The position numbers and the translations under genes are program-made. DNA of 7,994 nucleotides from Clostridia bacterium (GTDB lineage Bacteria; Bacillota_A; Clostridia; Oscillospirales; CAG-272). Shown piece after piece: positions 1 through 6,560 of this stretch. The stretch covers positions 1-7,994 of the forward strand of contig JAFTRB010000114.1 of NCBI GenBank assembly GCA_017462445.1, given 5' to 3'. The first letter of the stretch is position 1; each line of letters opens with the position of its first letter. The notes beneath the pieces are model-generated. The model did no database searches and was not told where the DNA came from. It was given only the letters and a program-made list of their open reading frames with translations.

Positions 1-531
1 AACTCCCTTCCGTGAAATACAAAAAACAGTAATAAATATAAAGGGAAGAACCGAAATCATAACAAGAGAAAGAGAGGCATCCATAAACAGAGTTATCCCG
101 ATACCGCCGATAAGCATAATAGGTGCACGGACACCCATTCGCTGAATCATATTGAAGAAATTGTAAACATTATATGTATCAGAGGTTATTCGGGATTCCA
201 AAGATGGTATGGTGAACTCGTCGGTCTGTCTTGCGGAAAGCCGCAGAGTTTTTGCAAAAAGCTCACGCCGCATTTCTTCGGCAAAGCCACGTGCAACCCA
301 TGCCGCCATACGGTTTGCAATTACATTCATCACACAGGCAGCAAGAGAACATACAACCATAACAACGCCCCAGAATACAATATCCGTCACCTTTGTTCCC
401 AGGACATTACCCAGAATATGACTGAGAATATACGGAAGCATCAGTTCCGCAAGGCTTCCCAGTATTTTAATTAAAAGCCCGAGACCCATCCGCCCGTAAA
501 AGGGCTTCAGGTATTTTATAACCGTTTTCAC
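1..531 (-). CDS. ABC exporter, N-terminal transmembrane part (cut by left window edge)
   Basis: This is the first 177 codons of a type I (ABCB-like) ABC exporter, and the frame is open to the window edge. Visible are a hydrophobic segment at about residues 13-40, another at about 51-73, and two closely spaced ones at about 136-171. The stretch between TM2 and TM3 has the usual coupling-helix region (FAEEMRRELFAKTLRL, then SRITSDTYNV), typical of the exporter membrane domain. The ATPase domain would lie outside the window. The start is a GTG at 529-531, preceded by GGGAG with an 8-nt gap. The frame has a TAA shortly upstream and no ATG in between. The gene is divergent from a nitroreductase gene and has a near-consensus promoter. 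Its substrate cannot be told. The next gene leftwards may be a second half-transporter, but that is not visible. Confidence 0.85.
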   Translation of the reverse strand, partial: MKTVIKYLKPFYGRMGLGLLIKILGSLAELMLPYILSHILGNVLGTKVTDIVFWGVVMVVCSLAACVMNVIANRMAAWVARGFAEEMRRELFAKTLRLSARQTDEFTIPSLESRITSDTYNVYNFFNMIQRMGVRAPIMLIGGIGITLFMDASLSLVMISVLPFIFITVFCISRKGV

Positions 532-569
532 TTTACATTTCTCCCAAATTTTAGTCTTCCATACTTAAC

Positions 570-598
570 ATTTTATCACTCAGGAAATTCAATGTCAA
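570..598 (-). promoter_or_regulatory. Sigma-A promoter for the leftward ABC exporter gene
   Basis: Read on the minus strand, a -35 box TTGACA (593-598) and a -10 box TAAAAT (570-575) are separated by exactly 17 bp. The -10 box is preceded by TGA, as in an extended -10. The predicted leader is about 30 nt before the GTG start at 531. Confidence 0.75.
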
Positions 599-611
599 TA
601 ATTTATGAATA

Positions 612-630
612 TGTTAAATTATTATTAACA
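612..630. promoter_or_regulatory. Candidate operator: 19-bp palindrome between divergent promoters
   Basis: TGTTAA (612-617) and TTAACA (625-630) form a perfect inverted repeat around a 7-bp AT spacer, with its midpoint at 621. The two divergent -35 boxes end at 598 and begin at 642, so their midpoint is 620. The palindrome is therefore essentially centred between the promoters, as expected if one dimeric regulator controls both genes. The region is AT-rich, so chance symmetry is possible, and no regulator gene is visible in the window. Confidence 0.45.
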
Positions 631-641
631 ATTTAAGCTTC

Positions 642-670
642 TTGACAATAATACAATATACTGATAAAAT
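642..670 (+). promoter_or_regulatory. Sigma-A promoter for the nitroreductase gene
   Basis: A -35 box TTGACA (642-647) and a -10 box TAAAAT (665-670) are separated by 17 bp. The -10 box is preceded by TGA. The predicted leader is about 22 nt and contains the ribosome binding site AAGGGG (685-690), 8 nt before the ATG at 699. Confidence 0.75.
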
Positions 671-698
671 GAAAAAAACTTTGTAAGGGGATGTAATT

Positions 699-935
699 AT
701 GAACTTTTTAACATTAGCCGAAAAACGATATTCTGTACGCAAATTCAAAGATCAACATTTACCGCAGGAGGCTGTTGACCTTATTTTGAAGGCGGCACAT
801 CTGGCACCCACCGGATGTAACTATCAGCCCCAGAGAATTCTTGTACTGAACAATGATGAAACAATTCATAAGCTGAAGGGCTGTACCAAGTGTCATTTTG
901 ACGCACCCACAGCAATGCTTGTTTGTTACAACACG
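699..935 (+). CDS. Nitroreductase-family protein, 5' fragment (truncated at junction)
   Basis: About 79 codons match the start of the FMN-dependent nitroreductase family. The N-terminus has the RYSVRKF motif (residues 10-16), whose basic residues contact FMN in this family. It is followed by APTGCNYQPQRILVL (36-50) and CHFDAPTAMLVCYN (65-78), which are typical of the small anaerobe nitroreductases. Such proteins are normally about 170-200 residues, so more than half is missing, including the downstream part that completes the FMN site and dimer. After about position 935 the frame stays open to 1478, but that extension is the antisense of tex and looks nothing like a nitroreductase. Promoter and ribosome binding site are intact. 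As it stands the product would be a non-functional 259-residue chimera, unless the junction is an assembly artefact. Confidence 0.75.
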
Positions 936-1688
936 GGATACGATTTGCGCGATTCCGTCCTCCTCGGGGAGAGTGACAGCGACCTTAAGGAAGTCCTCCT
1001 TCTCGCCACGGTTGATGGCAAGCACGCGGTGTCCCTTAAGCTTCTTGATAGGCTCGGAGAAGTCGTAGTAGTTCTCGTAGACCGAGGTCTCCTCGGTGGT
1101 GCCCTTGGTGGTGAGCGAGCCGTTTGCCATAGTGAACTCACGGAGCATCTTTCTTATCTCGGCATCGTTGGAGATATCCTCGGCAATGATATCGGATGCG
1201 CCCTGGAGCGCTGCGGCTGCGTCGGGAACCTCCTTGCCCTCCTCCGCCGAGATGAACTGCTCGGCATATTCCTCAATAGAGGGCTCGTATGCGTCCTTCT
1301 GCTCCATGATGTACTGCGCCAGAGGCTCGAGCCCCTTTGCTCTTGCGATGGAGGCGCGAGTTGTTCTCTTGGGCTTGTAGGGGCGGTAGATATCCTCCAG
1401 CTCTACAAGTGTCTTTGCATTGTTGAGCGCAAAGGTAATCTCGGGGGTGAGTTTGCCCTGCTCCTCAATTATACCTGAGATCTGCGCTCTTCTCTCCTCG
1501 AGGTTGCGCAGATACTGAAGTCTGTCAAAAAGGTCACGGAGGGTGGCATCGTCAAGGCTGCCTGTTACCTCCTTACGGTATCTGGAAATAAAGGGAATGG
1601 TATTGCCCTCGTCGATAAGCGCGACGGTTGCCTCAACCTGCTCCTCCTTAATGCCAAATTCCTCAGCAAGTGTCTTAAAAAGTTCCAT
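930..1688 (-). CDS. tex: Tex-family RNA-binding protein, N-terminal fragment (truncated at junction)
   Basis: About 253 codons match the N-terminal helical region of Tex (transcription accessory protein). Recognisable stretches are the start through IPFISRYRKEVTGSLDD (residues 31-47), YLRNLEERRAQI (59-70), LEDIYRPYKPKRTTRASIAR (97-116) and the end GHRVLAINRGEKEDFLKV (219-236). Full Tex is about 700-780 residues and continues with a YqgF/RNase H-like domain, helix-hairpin-helix repeats and a C-terminal S1 RNA-binding domain; all are missing here. The frame remains open to 759, but that tail is antisense to the nitroreductase. The start ATG at 1688 has AAGGAG 6 nt upstream. The gene lies 29 bp downstream of rsuA and is probably cotranscribed with it. 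Without the S1 domain the fragment is unlikely to work as Tex. Whether the truncation is real cannot be decided from the sequence. Confidence 0.85.
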
Positions 1689-1717
1689 TATATACTCCTT
1701 ACAATATTGATTACTGT

Positions 1718-2431
1718 TTAATCCTCGGTCGCATTACGAAGAGTCTCTATCTCTTCATCGGTAAGATAGCGCCATTCCCCTCGGGAAAGAGATGGGTCAA
1801 GAGGAATGCCCGCGAAGCTGATACGCTCGAGGTAGGTCACTCGGTTTGAAGTGGAGGCAACCATTCTCTTTATCTGATGGTATTTCCCCTCGGTCAGGGT
1901 TATTACTCCGCCGAGCCTGTCATCATCAAGCCTTATTATCGCGCTTTTGCATTCATAGCCGTCCGCAAGCGTTACCCCATCGCGGAACTCATCCTCGACG
2001 CCCGCCCTCATAGGCTCGGCAGAGGAGAAGCGATATTCCTTTGCCACATGGTGCCTGGGGGACAGGACGGTGTGCGCTAAAGCGCCATCATTGGTGAGAA
2101 GCATAAGCCCCACGGTATCGCGGTCGAGCCTGCCAACCGGAAACATTTCCCTTCTTCTTAACTCCTCGGGCAACAGCTCGGTTACTACGGGCAACGAGCT
2201 GTCCTCGGTGGCGCTGACATAGCCCTCGGGCTTGTTAAGCATCACATAGGTGAATTTTGTATAGGCAATCTCCCGCCCACGGAAGGTTACTGTTTGCTTT
2301 TCGGGGTCAATGTGCTGGGATGCTTTTTTTACAGGGACACCGTCCACAAGAATCTGCCCTCGCCTGGCGGCATCGGCGCTCTCGCGTCTGGTTGCAATCC
2401 CCATATCGGAGAGGAGCTTGTCTATTCTCAT
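1718..2431 (-). CDS. rsuA: 16S rRNA pseudouridine synthase, RsuA family
   Basis: This 237-residue protein has the usual length and layout of RsuA-type enzymes, which in E. coli convert U516 of 16S rRNA to pseudouridine. An S4 RNA-binding domain is at about residues 1-45 (MRIDKLLSDMGIATRRES). The catalytic domain follows with KPEGYVSA (67-74) and the signature GRLDRDTVGLMLLTNDG (100-116), in which D103 is the catalytic aspartate. Near the C-terminus is EGKYHQIKRM (181-190), which favours RsuA over the RluB/RluF branches. The ATG at 2431 has AAGGAGG (2436-2442) 4 nt upstream. It is the first gene of a leftward pair with tex. A related large-subunit specificity cannot be fully excluded. Codon use is like that of the exporter genes. 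Confidence 0.92.
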   Translation of the reverse strand: MRIDKLLSDMGIATRRESADAARRGQILVDGVPVKKASQHIDPEKQTVTFRGREIAYTKFTYVMLNKPEGYVSATEDSSLPVVTELLPEELRRREMFPVGRLDRDTVGLMLLTNDGALAHTVLSPRHHVAKEYRFSSAEPMRAGVEDEFRDGVTLADGYECKSAIIRLDDDRLGGVITLTEGKYHQIKRMVASTSNRVTYLERISFAGIPLDPSLSRGEWRYLTDEEIETLRNATED

Positions 2432-2475
2432 AATTCCTCCTTAAGAGACGGCAAGACCAAAAATTTCCGAATATC

Positions 2476-2504
2476 ATTATACCACAACAGTCCGGCTTTG
2501 TAAA
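2476..2504 (-). promoter_or_regulatory. Sigma-A promoter for rsuA-tex
   Basis: On the minus strand, TTTACA (2499-2504) and a perfect TATAAT (2476-2481) are separated by 17 bp. The predicted leader is about 38 nt. The promoter sits between the exporter terminator and rsuA, which makes rsuA-tex an independent transcription unit. Confidence 0.8.
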
Positions 2505-2517
2505 GACCTAAAACAAG

Positions 2518-2547
2518 AAAAAATCTCCGCCGCGACGGAGATTTTTT
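2518..2547 (-). terminator. Intrinsic terminator of the ABC exporter operon
   Basis: A perfect 12-bp inverted repeat (2518-2529 with 2536-2547) closes a 6-nt loop. The GC core TCTCCG/CGGAGA is flanked by A- and T-runs, so the stem ends in a U-tract in either direction. It lies about 110 nt downstream of the exporter stop codon and just upstream of the rsuA promoter, so its main role should be ending the leftward exporter transcript. The gap 2548-2657 between it and the stop codon holds no other convincing feature. Confidence 0.9.
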
Positions 2548-2657
2548 TGGGTATAATTGATAGGATAATTGTACAGTGAGCTGCAAACAACAGCATAGAG
2601 CGTGTTGCGACAGGGCTTTATCCTGCGCTGTGGCAGGGCTCGGCCGCAGAGACGGGG

Positions 2658-4571
2658 TCAATCGCTATCTGCCGCGCCTTCACTGTTCAGCCTTTCCTTT
2701 TCATATTGCAGCATATAAAGGTCATAGTATTTGCCACGCCTTGATAGAAGCTCGGTGTGGTTGCCCTGCTCGATTATCTCGCCGTGGGAGAGAACTATGA
2801 TATTATCCGCATGCTGAATCGTGGAAAGACGGTGAGCAACCATAAGCATTGTTCCGATATTCATCATTTTTTCAAGAGAGTCCTGAATCAAAAGCTCGGT
2901 CTCGGTATCGATGTTTGCCGTCGCCTCGTCCAAAATCATAACAGCGGGCCTGTGAATGACCGTCCTGGCAAAGGACAGGAGCTGGCGCTGACCGACAGAG
3001 AAGTTATTGCCTCTCTCCCTGACCTCCTCATCAAGCCCCGAGGGAAGCTTGTCAATGAAGCTGTCCGCATTCACATAATGGCACGCCTCGCGGATTTCCT
3101 CGTCAGTGAAGCTATCCTCGCGGAGAACTATGTTGGAGCGAATTGTACCCGAGAAGAGGAACACATCCTGGAGCATCTGCCCGAAGTAACGGCGGAGCGA
3201 GGACATCTTTATTCTTCTGATATCCACGCCATCGACGAGAATCTCTCCCTTTTGAATATCGTAGTTTCGGCATAGGAGCGAAAGTATCGTGGTCTTTCCC
3301 GAGCCTGTTGAGCCGACAAAGGCTACCGTCTGTCCCGCTTCGACCTTGAAGGACACTCCGCGCAGCACCCATTCACCCTCGTTATATGCAAACCAAACAT
3401 TACGGAATTCAATTTCGCCCCGTACCGTGTCAAGTTCTATTGCATCGGGGGCATCCTTCACCTCAGGCTCGGTATCGAGAATGGTGAAGATTTTTTCAGC
3501 AGATGCGAATGCCGCCTGGAGGCGGTTAAACTGATCCGCAAGGTTCTGGATCGGGTTGAAGAACTTGTTTATATACAAATAAAAGGAAACAATAACTCCG
3601 CTTGATATGCTCTGCCCGAGGAAGGTTATATTATCTATATATCCACGGGAGCCCAGGTAGAACAGGCAAAGAACCGATGTAATATGGAGCATATAAACGA
3701 GCGGACGGAATATTCCAAAAACAAACATCTGGTGGCTTTTCGCCTTGCCGAGCCCGTCATTCCTTTGGTCGAACTCGTTCATCTTCCTCGCCTCTCTGCC
3801 AAAGAGCTGAGTTACCTTTATGCCCGAGAGATTCTCGGAGAGATAGGCGTTAAGGTCGGATGTGCCATCGCGCACACGGCGGTAGGCTCTGCGGGAGAAT
3901 TTACGGAATATTACCGTAAAGAGAATGATGAACGGCACAAAGCAAAGCACCATCAGCGTCAGCATATAATTCAACACCAGCATAGCGGTGAGCACGCCGA
4001 TTATTATGAATACATTCTTGCAAAGCTCGCTGAGCATGCTTGTAAACATCGCAGATATTGCGTTGGTATCATTTGTTACACGGGTAACAAGCGTGCCGAC
4101 ATAAGAGGAGTTAAGCTGAGAATGAGACAGGCTCTCGATATGGCTGAAGGTATCCTCGCGCAGCTTTGACAAAATCTTCTGTCCGACCTTCTGCAAAATA
4201 ACAGCCTGAATATAGGTTGAGGCAAGAGAGACGACCAGAATGGATGCGTAAATGATTACTCGTGAGATAAGAGCAGAGTATTCAAAATCCTCGGTTATCA
4301 TCTCCTCGATGCTTCCAATCAGGTAGGGGGATATGACATCATAGGCTATGGAGCCAATAAGAAGAACTGCTACAAGGATCAAACTGCCAAGATGGGGGCG
4401 CGCATAGGAAACAAGACGGACGAAGATCTCTGAGTCCTTCATATTCCTATCAAAGCCCACAGCGCTTTTCTTATCCTTCATAAGCGCGTAGGCAATGATG
4501 AAGATGATTGATACAATGCCTATCAACGCGCCAACTATCAAAATGGGATAAAGCTCATAAAGGGTGTTCAT
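2658..4571 (-). CDS. Heterodimeric ABC exporter subunit with catalytic Walker B glutamate (BmrD/TM288-like)
   Basis: This 637-residue half-transporter has a membrane domain followed by an ATPase domain. Helices are at about residues 62-85 and 103-125, two close together at about 183-222, then about 284-306 and 319-335. There is an additional N-terminal hydrophobic segment at about 9-31, ahead of the standard six. The ATPase has Walker A GSTGSGKT (420-427), Q-loop Q468, signature FSVGQ (524-528, departing from LSGGQ), Walker B MILDE with E549 present, and switch H580. An intact Walker B with a weak signature is the pattern of the catalytic subunit in heterodimeric exporters such as BmrCD and TM287/288. 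The ATG at 4571 overlaps the stop of the upstream subunit gene (ATGA), implying translational coupling; GGAGG lies 9 nt upstream. It is probably a multidrug or lipid/peptide efflux pump half, with unknown substrate. Confidence 0.93.
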   Translation of the reverse strand: MNTLYELYPILIVGALIGIVSIIFIIAYALMKDKKSAVGFDRNMKDSEIFVRLVSYARPHLGSLILVAVLLIGSIAYDVISPYLIGSIEEMITEDFEYSALISRVIIYASILVVSLASTYIQAVILQKVGQKILSKLREDTFSHIESLSHSQLNSSYVGTLVTRVTNDTNAISAMFTSMLSELCKNVFIIIGVLTAMLVLNYMLTLMVLCFVPFIILFTVIFRKFSRRAYRRVRDGTSDLNAYLSENLSGIKVTQLFGREARKMNEFDQRNDGLGKAKSHQMFVFGIFRPLVYMLHITSVLCLFYLGSRGYIDNITFLGQSISSGVIVSFYLYINKFFNPIQNLADQFNRLQAAFASAEKIFTILDTEPEVKDAPDAIELDTVRGEIEFRNVWFAYNEGEWVLRGVSFKVEAGQTVAFVGSTGSGKTTILSLLCRNYDIQKGEILVDGVDIRRIKMSSLRRYFGQMLQDVFLFSGTIRSNIVLREDSFTDEEIREACHYVNADSFIDKLPSGLDEEVRERGNNFSVGQRQLLSFARTVIHRPAVMILDEATANIDTETELLIQDSLEKMMNIGTMLMVAHRLSTIQHADNIIVLSHGEIIEQGNHTELLSRRGKYYDLYMLQYEKERLNSEGAADSD

Positions 4572-6346
4572 CGGCTTGCACCTCCCTCGTCATCAAGGCG
4601 CTGAAGCTCGACAGTTCTGCGATACTCGGCACAGCGCTCCAGAAGCTCTGCATGAGTTCCGTAATCGAGGATACGCCCCTCGTCAATATAGACAATCTTA
4701 TCCATTCCCTCCACCACGGAGACACGATGCGCAATAAGAATGGTTGTTCTACCACGGCGATGCTCCTTGAGATTTGAGAGAATTACCTCCTCGGTGGCGG
4801 TATCAACCGCGCTGACAGAGTCATCAAGGATAAGAATTGGCGCATCCTTAAGAAGGGCGCGCGCTATTGAGATGCGCTGCTTCTGTCCGCCCGATACGGT
4901 TACACCGCGCTCGCCAAGATGAGTGCGGTAGCCCTCGGAGAAGCCCTCGATATTGTCATGTACCGCCGCCCACTCTGCTGCCCTCTGGACAGCGTCATCA
5001 TCTACCTCGTCGCGGGAGAAGGCGATGTTGTCGCGGATATCCGTGCTGAAGAGGAAGTTGTCCTGCGGGACATAGGCTATCGCCCCTCTCACCGAGGAAA
5101 CGGTTAAGGAATTAATATCCACCCCGTCAATAAACACTGTTCCGTCGGGGACATTGTATATTCTAGCAAGGAGGTCAACCAAGGTCGTCTTGCCCGAGCC
5201 TGTCCTGCCTATTATGCCGATGCTCTCGCCCGGCTGAATATGCAAATCTATATCAATAAGCGAGGGGGAGTGCGCGTCGGGGTATGTAAACGAAAGGTTA
5301 CATATTTGTATTTCGCCCTTGGGGTTTTCCAGCTCTATTGCGCCTTCCTTATCCACTATATCAGGGGGCGTGTCAAGAAATTCGCTTATTCTGGTCAAGG
5401 AAGCATTTCCCTTTGAACGCATATCGATAAGCCTGGAAATAGCCATAACAGGCCAGACAATAGATGTGAAATAGCTGATAAACTCAACGAGCTGACCGGC
5501 AGAGAAATAATCTGTATATACCAGGTATCCGCCATAGCCAAGAATTATGCAGACCACACTCTCGACGAACAGAGTTACTAATATATGCAGTGTGGTTGAC
5601 GCCTTTGTGAACTCCACATTGGCATCCTCGTTCTGCTTGTTAAGCTTGCGGAATGCCCAAAGCTCGCGCGCCTCCTTGACAAACGCCTTGATGACAGCGA
5701 TGCCGGAGAAGTTCTCCTGAGAGAAGTCTGACAGGGCGGAATATGCCTCCTGGCGAATACGCCATTTCGCCGTCATATATCTGCCGACAAGCATGCCCGT
5801 AAGGAAGAGAAATACCATCGGAATCAGCGCAAAAAGCGTGAGGAGGAGGTTCATATTTGCCATTTTCAGTATGGCGAGAACACCGAGAAGGAGAGCATCG
5901 AAGAACATCAGTATTCCGTCACCGAAGCACTCGTGAATTGTTTCAAGGTCATTTGTAAAAAGCGCCATCAGGTTGCCGACCTTGTTCTTGTGATAGAACT
6001 GCTGGGACAGCCCTCTCGCCTTGTCAAAAAGCTCGCGGCGAATATCGGTCTCTACCCTTATAGCCGAGCCGAACAGGCATACGCGCCACAAAAATCTGCC
6101 AAAGACGAGAGCCAAGGCGCACAAAAGCATCTCGGGCGCGACGATCTCGAGTATGAGGTCGAGGTCGAAGCTGTGCATTACTCCCTCATATTCAACGCTC
6201 CCCTTATCAATGCCATCGATTATTAATCTGTAAAGCTCGGGCAGGCGCAGCTGGAATATGTCAACAAGCAACAGCGCAAGGACACCGAGAAGAATAAAAT
6301 GCAGATATTTCAGATAATATCTGTTAATGTGTTTTCCAAAAATCAA
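4568..6346 (-). CDS. Heterodimeric ABC exporter subunit with degenerate ATP site (BmrC/TM287-like)
   Basis: This 592-residue half-transporter has six helices (about residues 14-33, 71-93, 145-160, 166-188, 254-277 and 284-304) followed by an ATPase domain. The domain has Walker A GRTGSGKT (380-387), Q-loop Q428, canonical signature VSGGQ (484-488), Walker B LILDD and switch H540. D509 stands where the catalytic glutamate should be. This substitution marks the non-catalytic site subunit of heterodimeric exporters, and it pairs with the FSVGQ signature of the downstream subunit. The gene order, degenerate subunit first, matches bmrC-bmrD. The start is taken as TTG at 6344-6346: AAGGA lies 7 nt upstream, an in-frame TAA lies 24 nt upstream, and no ATG or GTG occurs between. 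It is divergent from the ECF sigma operon. Confidence 0.93.
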   Translation of the reverse strand: MIFGKHINRYYLKYLHFILLGVLALLLVDIFQLRLPELYRLIIDGIDKGSVEYEGVMHSFDLDLILEIVAPEMLLCALALVFGRFLWRVCLFGSAIRVETDIRRELFDKARGLSQQFYHKNKVGNLMALFTNDLETIHECFGDGILMFFDALLLGVLAILKMANMNLLLTLFALIPMVFLFLTGMLVGRYMTAKWRIRQEAYSALSDFSQENFSGIAVIKAFVKEARELWAFRKLNKQNEDANVEFTKASTTLHILVTLFVESVVCIILGYGGYLVYTDYFSAGQLVEFISYFTSIVWPVMAISRLIDMRSKGNASLTRISEFLDTPPDIVDKEGAIELENPKGEIQICNLSFTYPDAHSPSLIDIDLHIQPGESIGIIGRTGSGKTTLVDLLARIYNVPDGTVFIDGVDINSLTVSSVRGAIAYVPQDNFLFSTDIRDNIAFSRDEVDDDAVQRAAEWAAVHDNIEGFSEGYRTHLGERGVTVSGGQKQRISIARALLKDAPILILDDSVSAVDTATEEVILSNLKEHRRGRTTILIAHRVSVVEGMDKIVYIDEGRILDYGTHAELLERCAEYRRTVELQRLDDEGGASR

Positions 6347-6370
6347 TGCTCTTTCCTTTTCCTTATATTA

Positions 6371-6385
6371 TTCTTTAACAAAGAA
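6371..6385 (-). repeat. Small palindrome in the exporter leader
   Basis: TTCTTT and AAAGAA form perfect 6-bp arms around 3 nt, within the roughly 64-nt predicted leader of the exporter operon. It could be a weak AU hairpin or an operator. It could also be chance in an AT-rich stretch. Confidence 0.25.
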
Positions 6386-6416
6386 GATAGGATATATTTG
6401 TCTTTTTTCCTAGAAT

Positions 6417-6445
6417 AATATATCATACACTTGTGGCAATTTCAA
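6417..6445 (-). promoter_or_regulatory. Sigma-A promoter for the ABC exporter operon
   Basis: On the minus strand, TTGAAA (6440-6445) and TATATT (6417-6422) are separated by 17 bp, with TGA immediately before the -10 box (extended -10). It points into the exporter operon. Confidence 0.65.
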
Positions 6446-6479
6446 TAGTTATTTAAAATATTTGTAATATTACGCGCTC

Positions 6480-6508
6480 TTGACGCGTGCGCGAATTTAT
6501 GATAGAAT
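6480..6508 (+). promoter_or_regulatory. Sigma-A promoter for the ECF sigma operon
   Basis: TTGACG (6480-6485) and TAGAAT (6503-6508) are separated by 17 bp, with TGA before the -10 box. The -35 box lies inside an inverted repeat ACGCG-N7-CGCGT (6472-6488) that could be an operator. This would provide basal transcription upstream of the ECF-type promoter. Confidence 0.55.
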
Positions 6509-6513
6509 AAATT

Positions 6514-6539
6514 TGTAACCCTTTACCGCATTTGTCGTC
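6514..6539 (+). promoter_or_regulatory. ECF-type promoter, probable autoregulatory site
   Basis: TGTAACC (6514-6520) and CGTC (6536-6539) are placed so that AAC and CGTC are 16 nt apart. This matches the TGAAAC/TGTAAC-N16-CGTC/CGTA architecture known for Firmicutes ECF factors such as SigW and SigX of B. subtilis. Transcription would start near 6546, just ahead of the ribosome binding site GGAGGG (6550-6555). The position directly upstream of an ECF gene suggests autoregulation. This is inferred from motif and place only. Confidence 0.6.
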
Positions 6540-6560
6540 ATTACTTATCGGAGGGATCAG

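Noticed and set aside
759..929. C-terminal tail of the 309-codon leftward frame as part of Tex
   Set aside because: It is antisense to the nitroreductase fragment and shows no Tex resemblance.
936..1478. C-terminal two thirds of the 259-codon rightward frame as part of the nitroreductase
   Set aside because: It is exactly antisense to tex and has no nitroreductase motifs. The openness follows from the GC-biased codon use of the opposite strand.
2428..2661. 77-codon leftward frame between exporter and rsuA
   Set aside because: It runs through the intrinsic terminator and the rsuA promoter, with no plausible ribosome binding site and low-complexity content.
2757..3275. 172-codon rightward open frame
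   Set aside because: It is a shadow of the exporter ATPase domain on the opposite strand, with no ribosome binding site and no family resemblance.
3684..4169. 161-codon rightward open frame
   Set aside because: It is opposite the conserved exporter membrane domain, and its composition is that of an antisense reading.
6347..6410. BmrB-like leader peptide or attenuator before the exporter operon
   Set aside because: The predicted leader is only about 64 nt, with no small open frame and no terminator hairpin. Only a weak AU palindrome is present.
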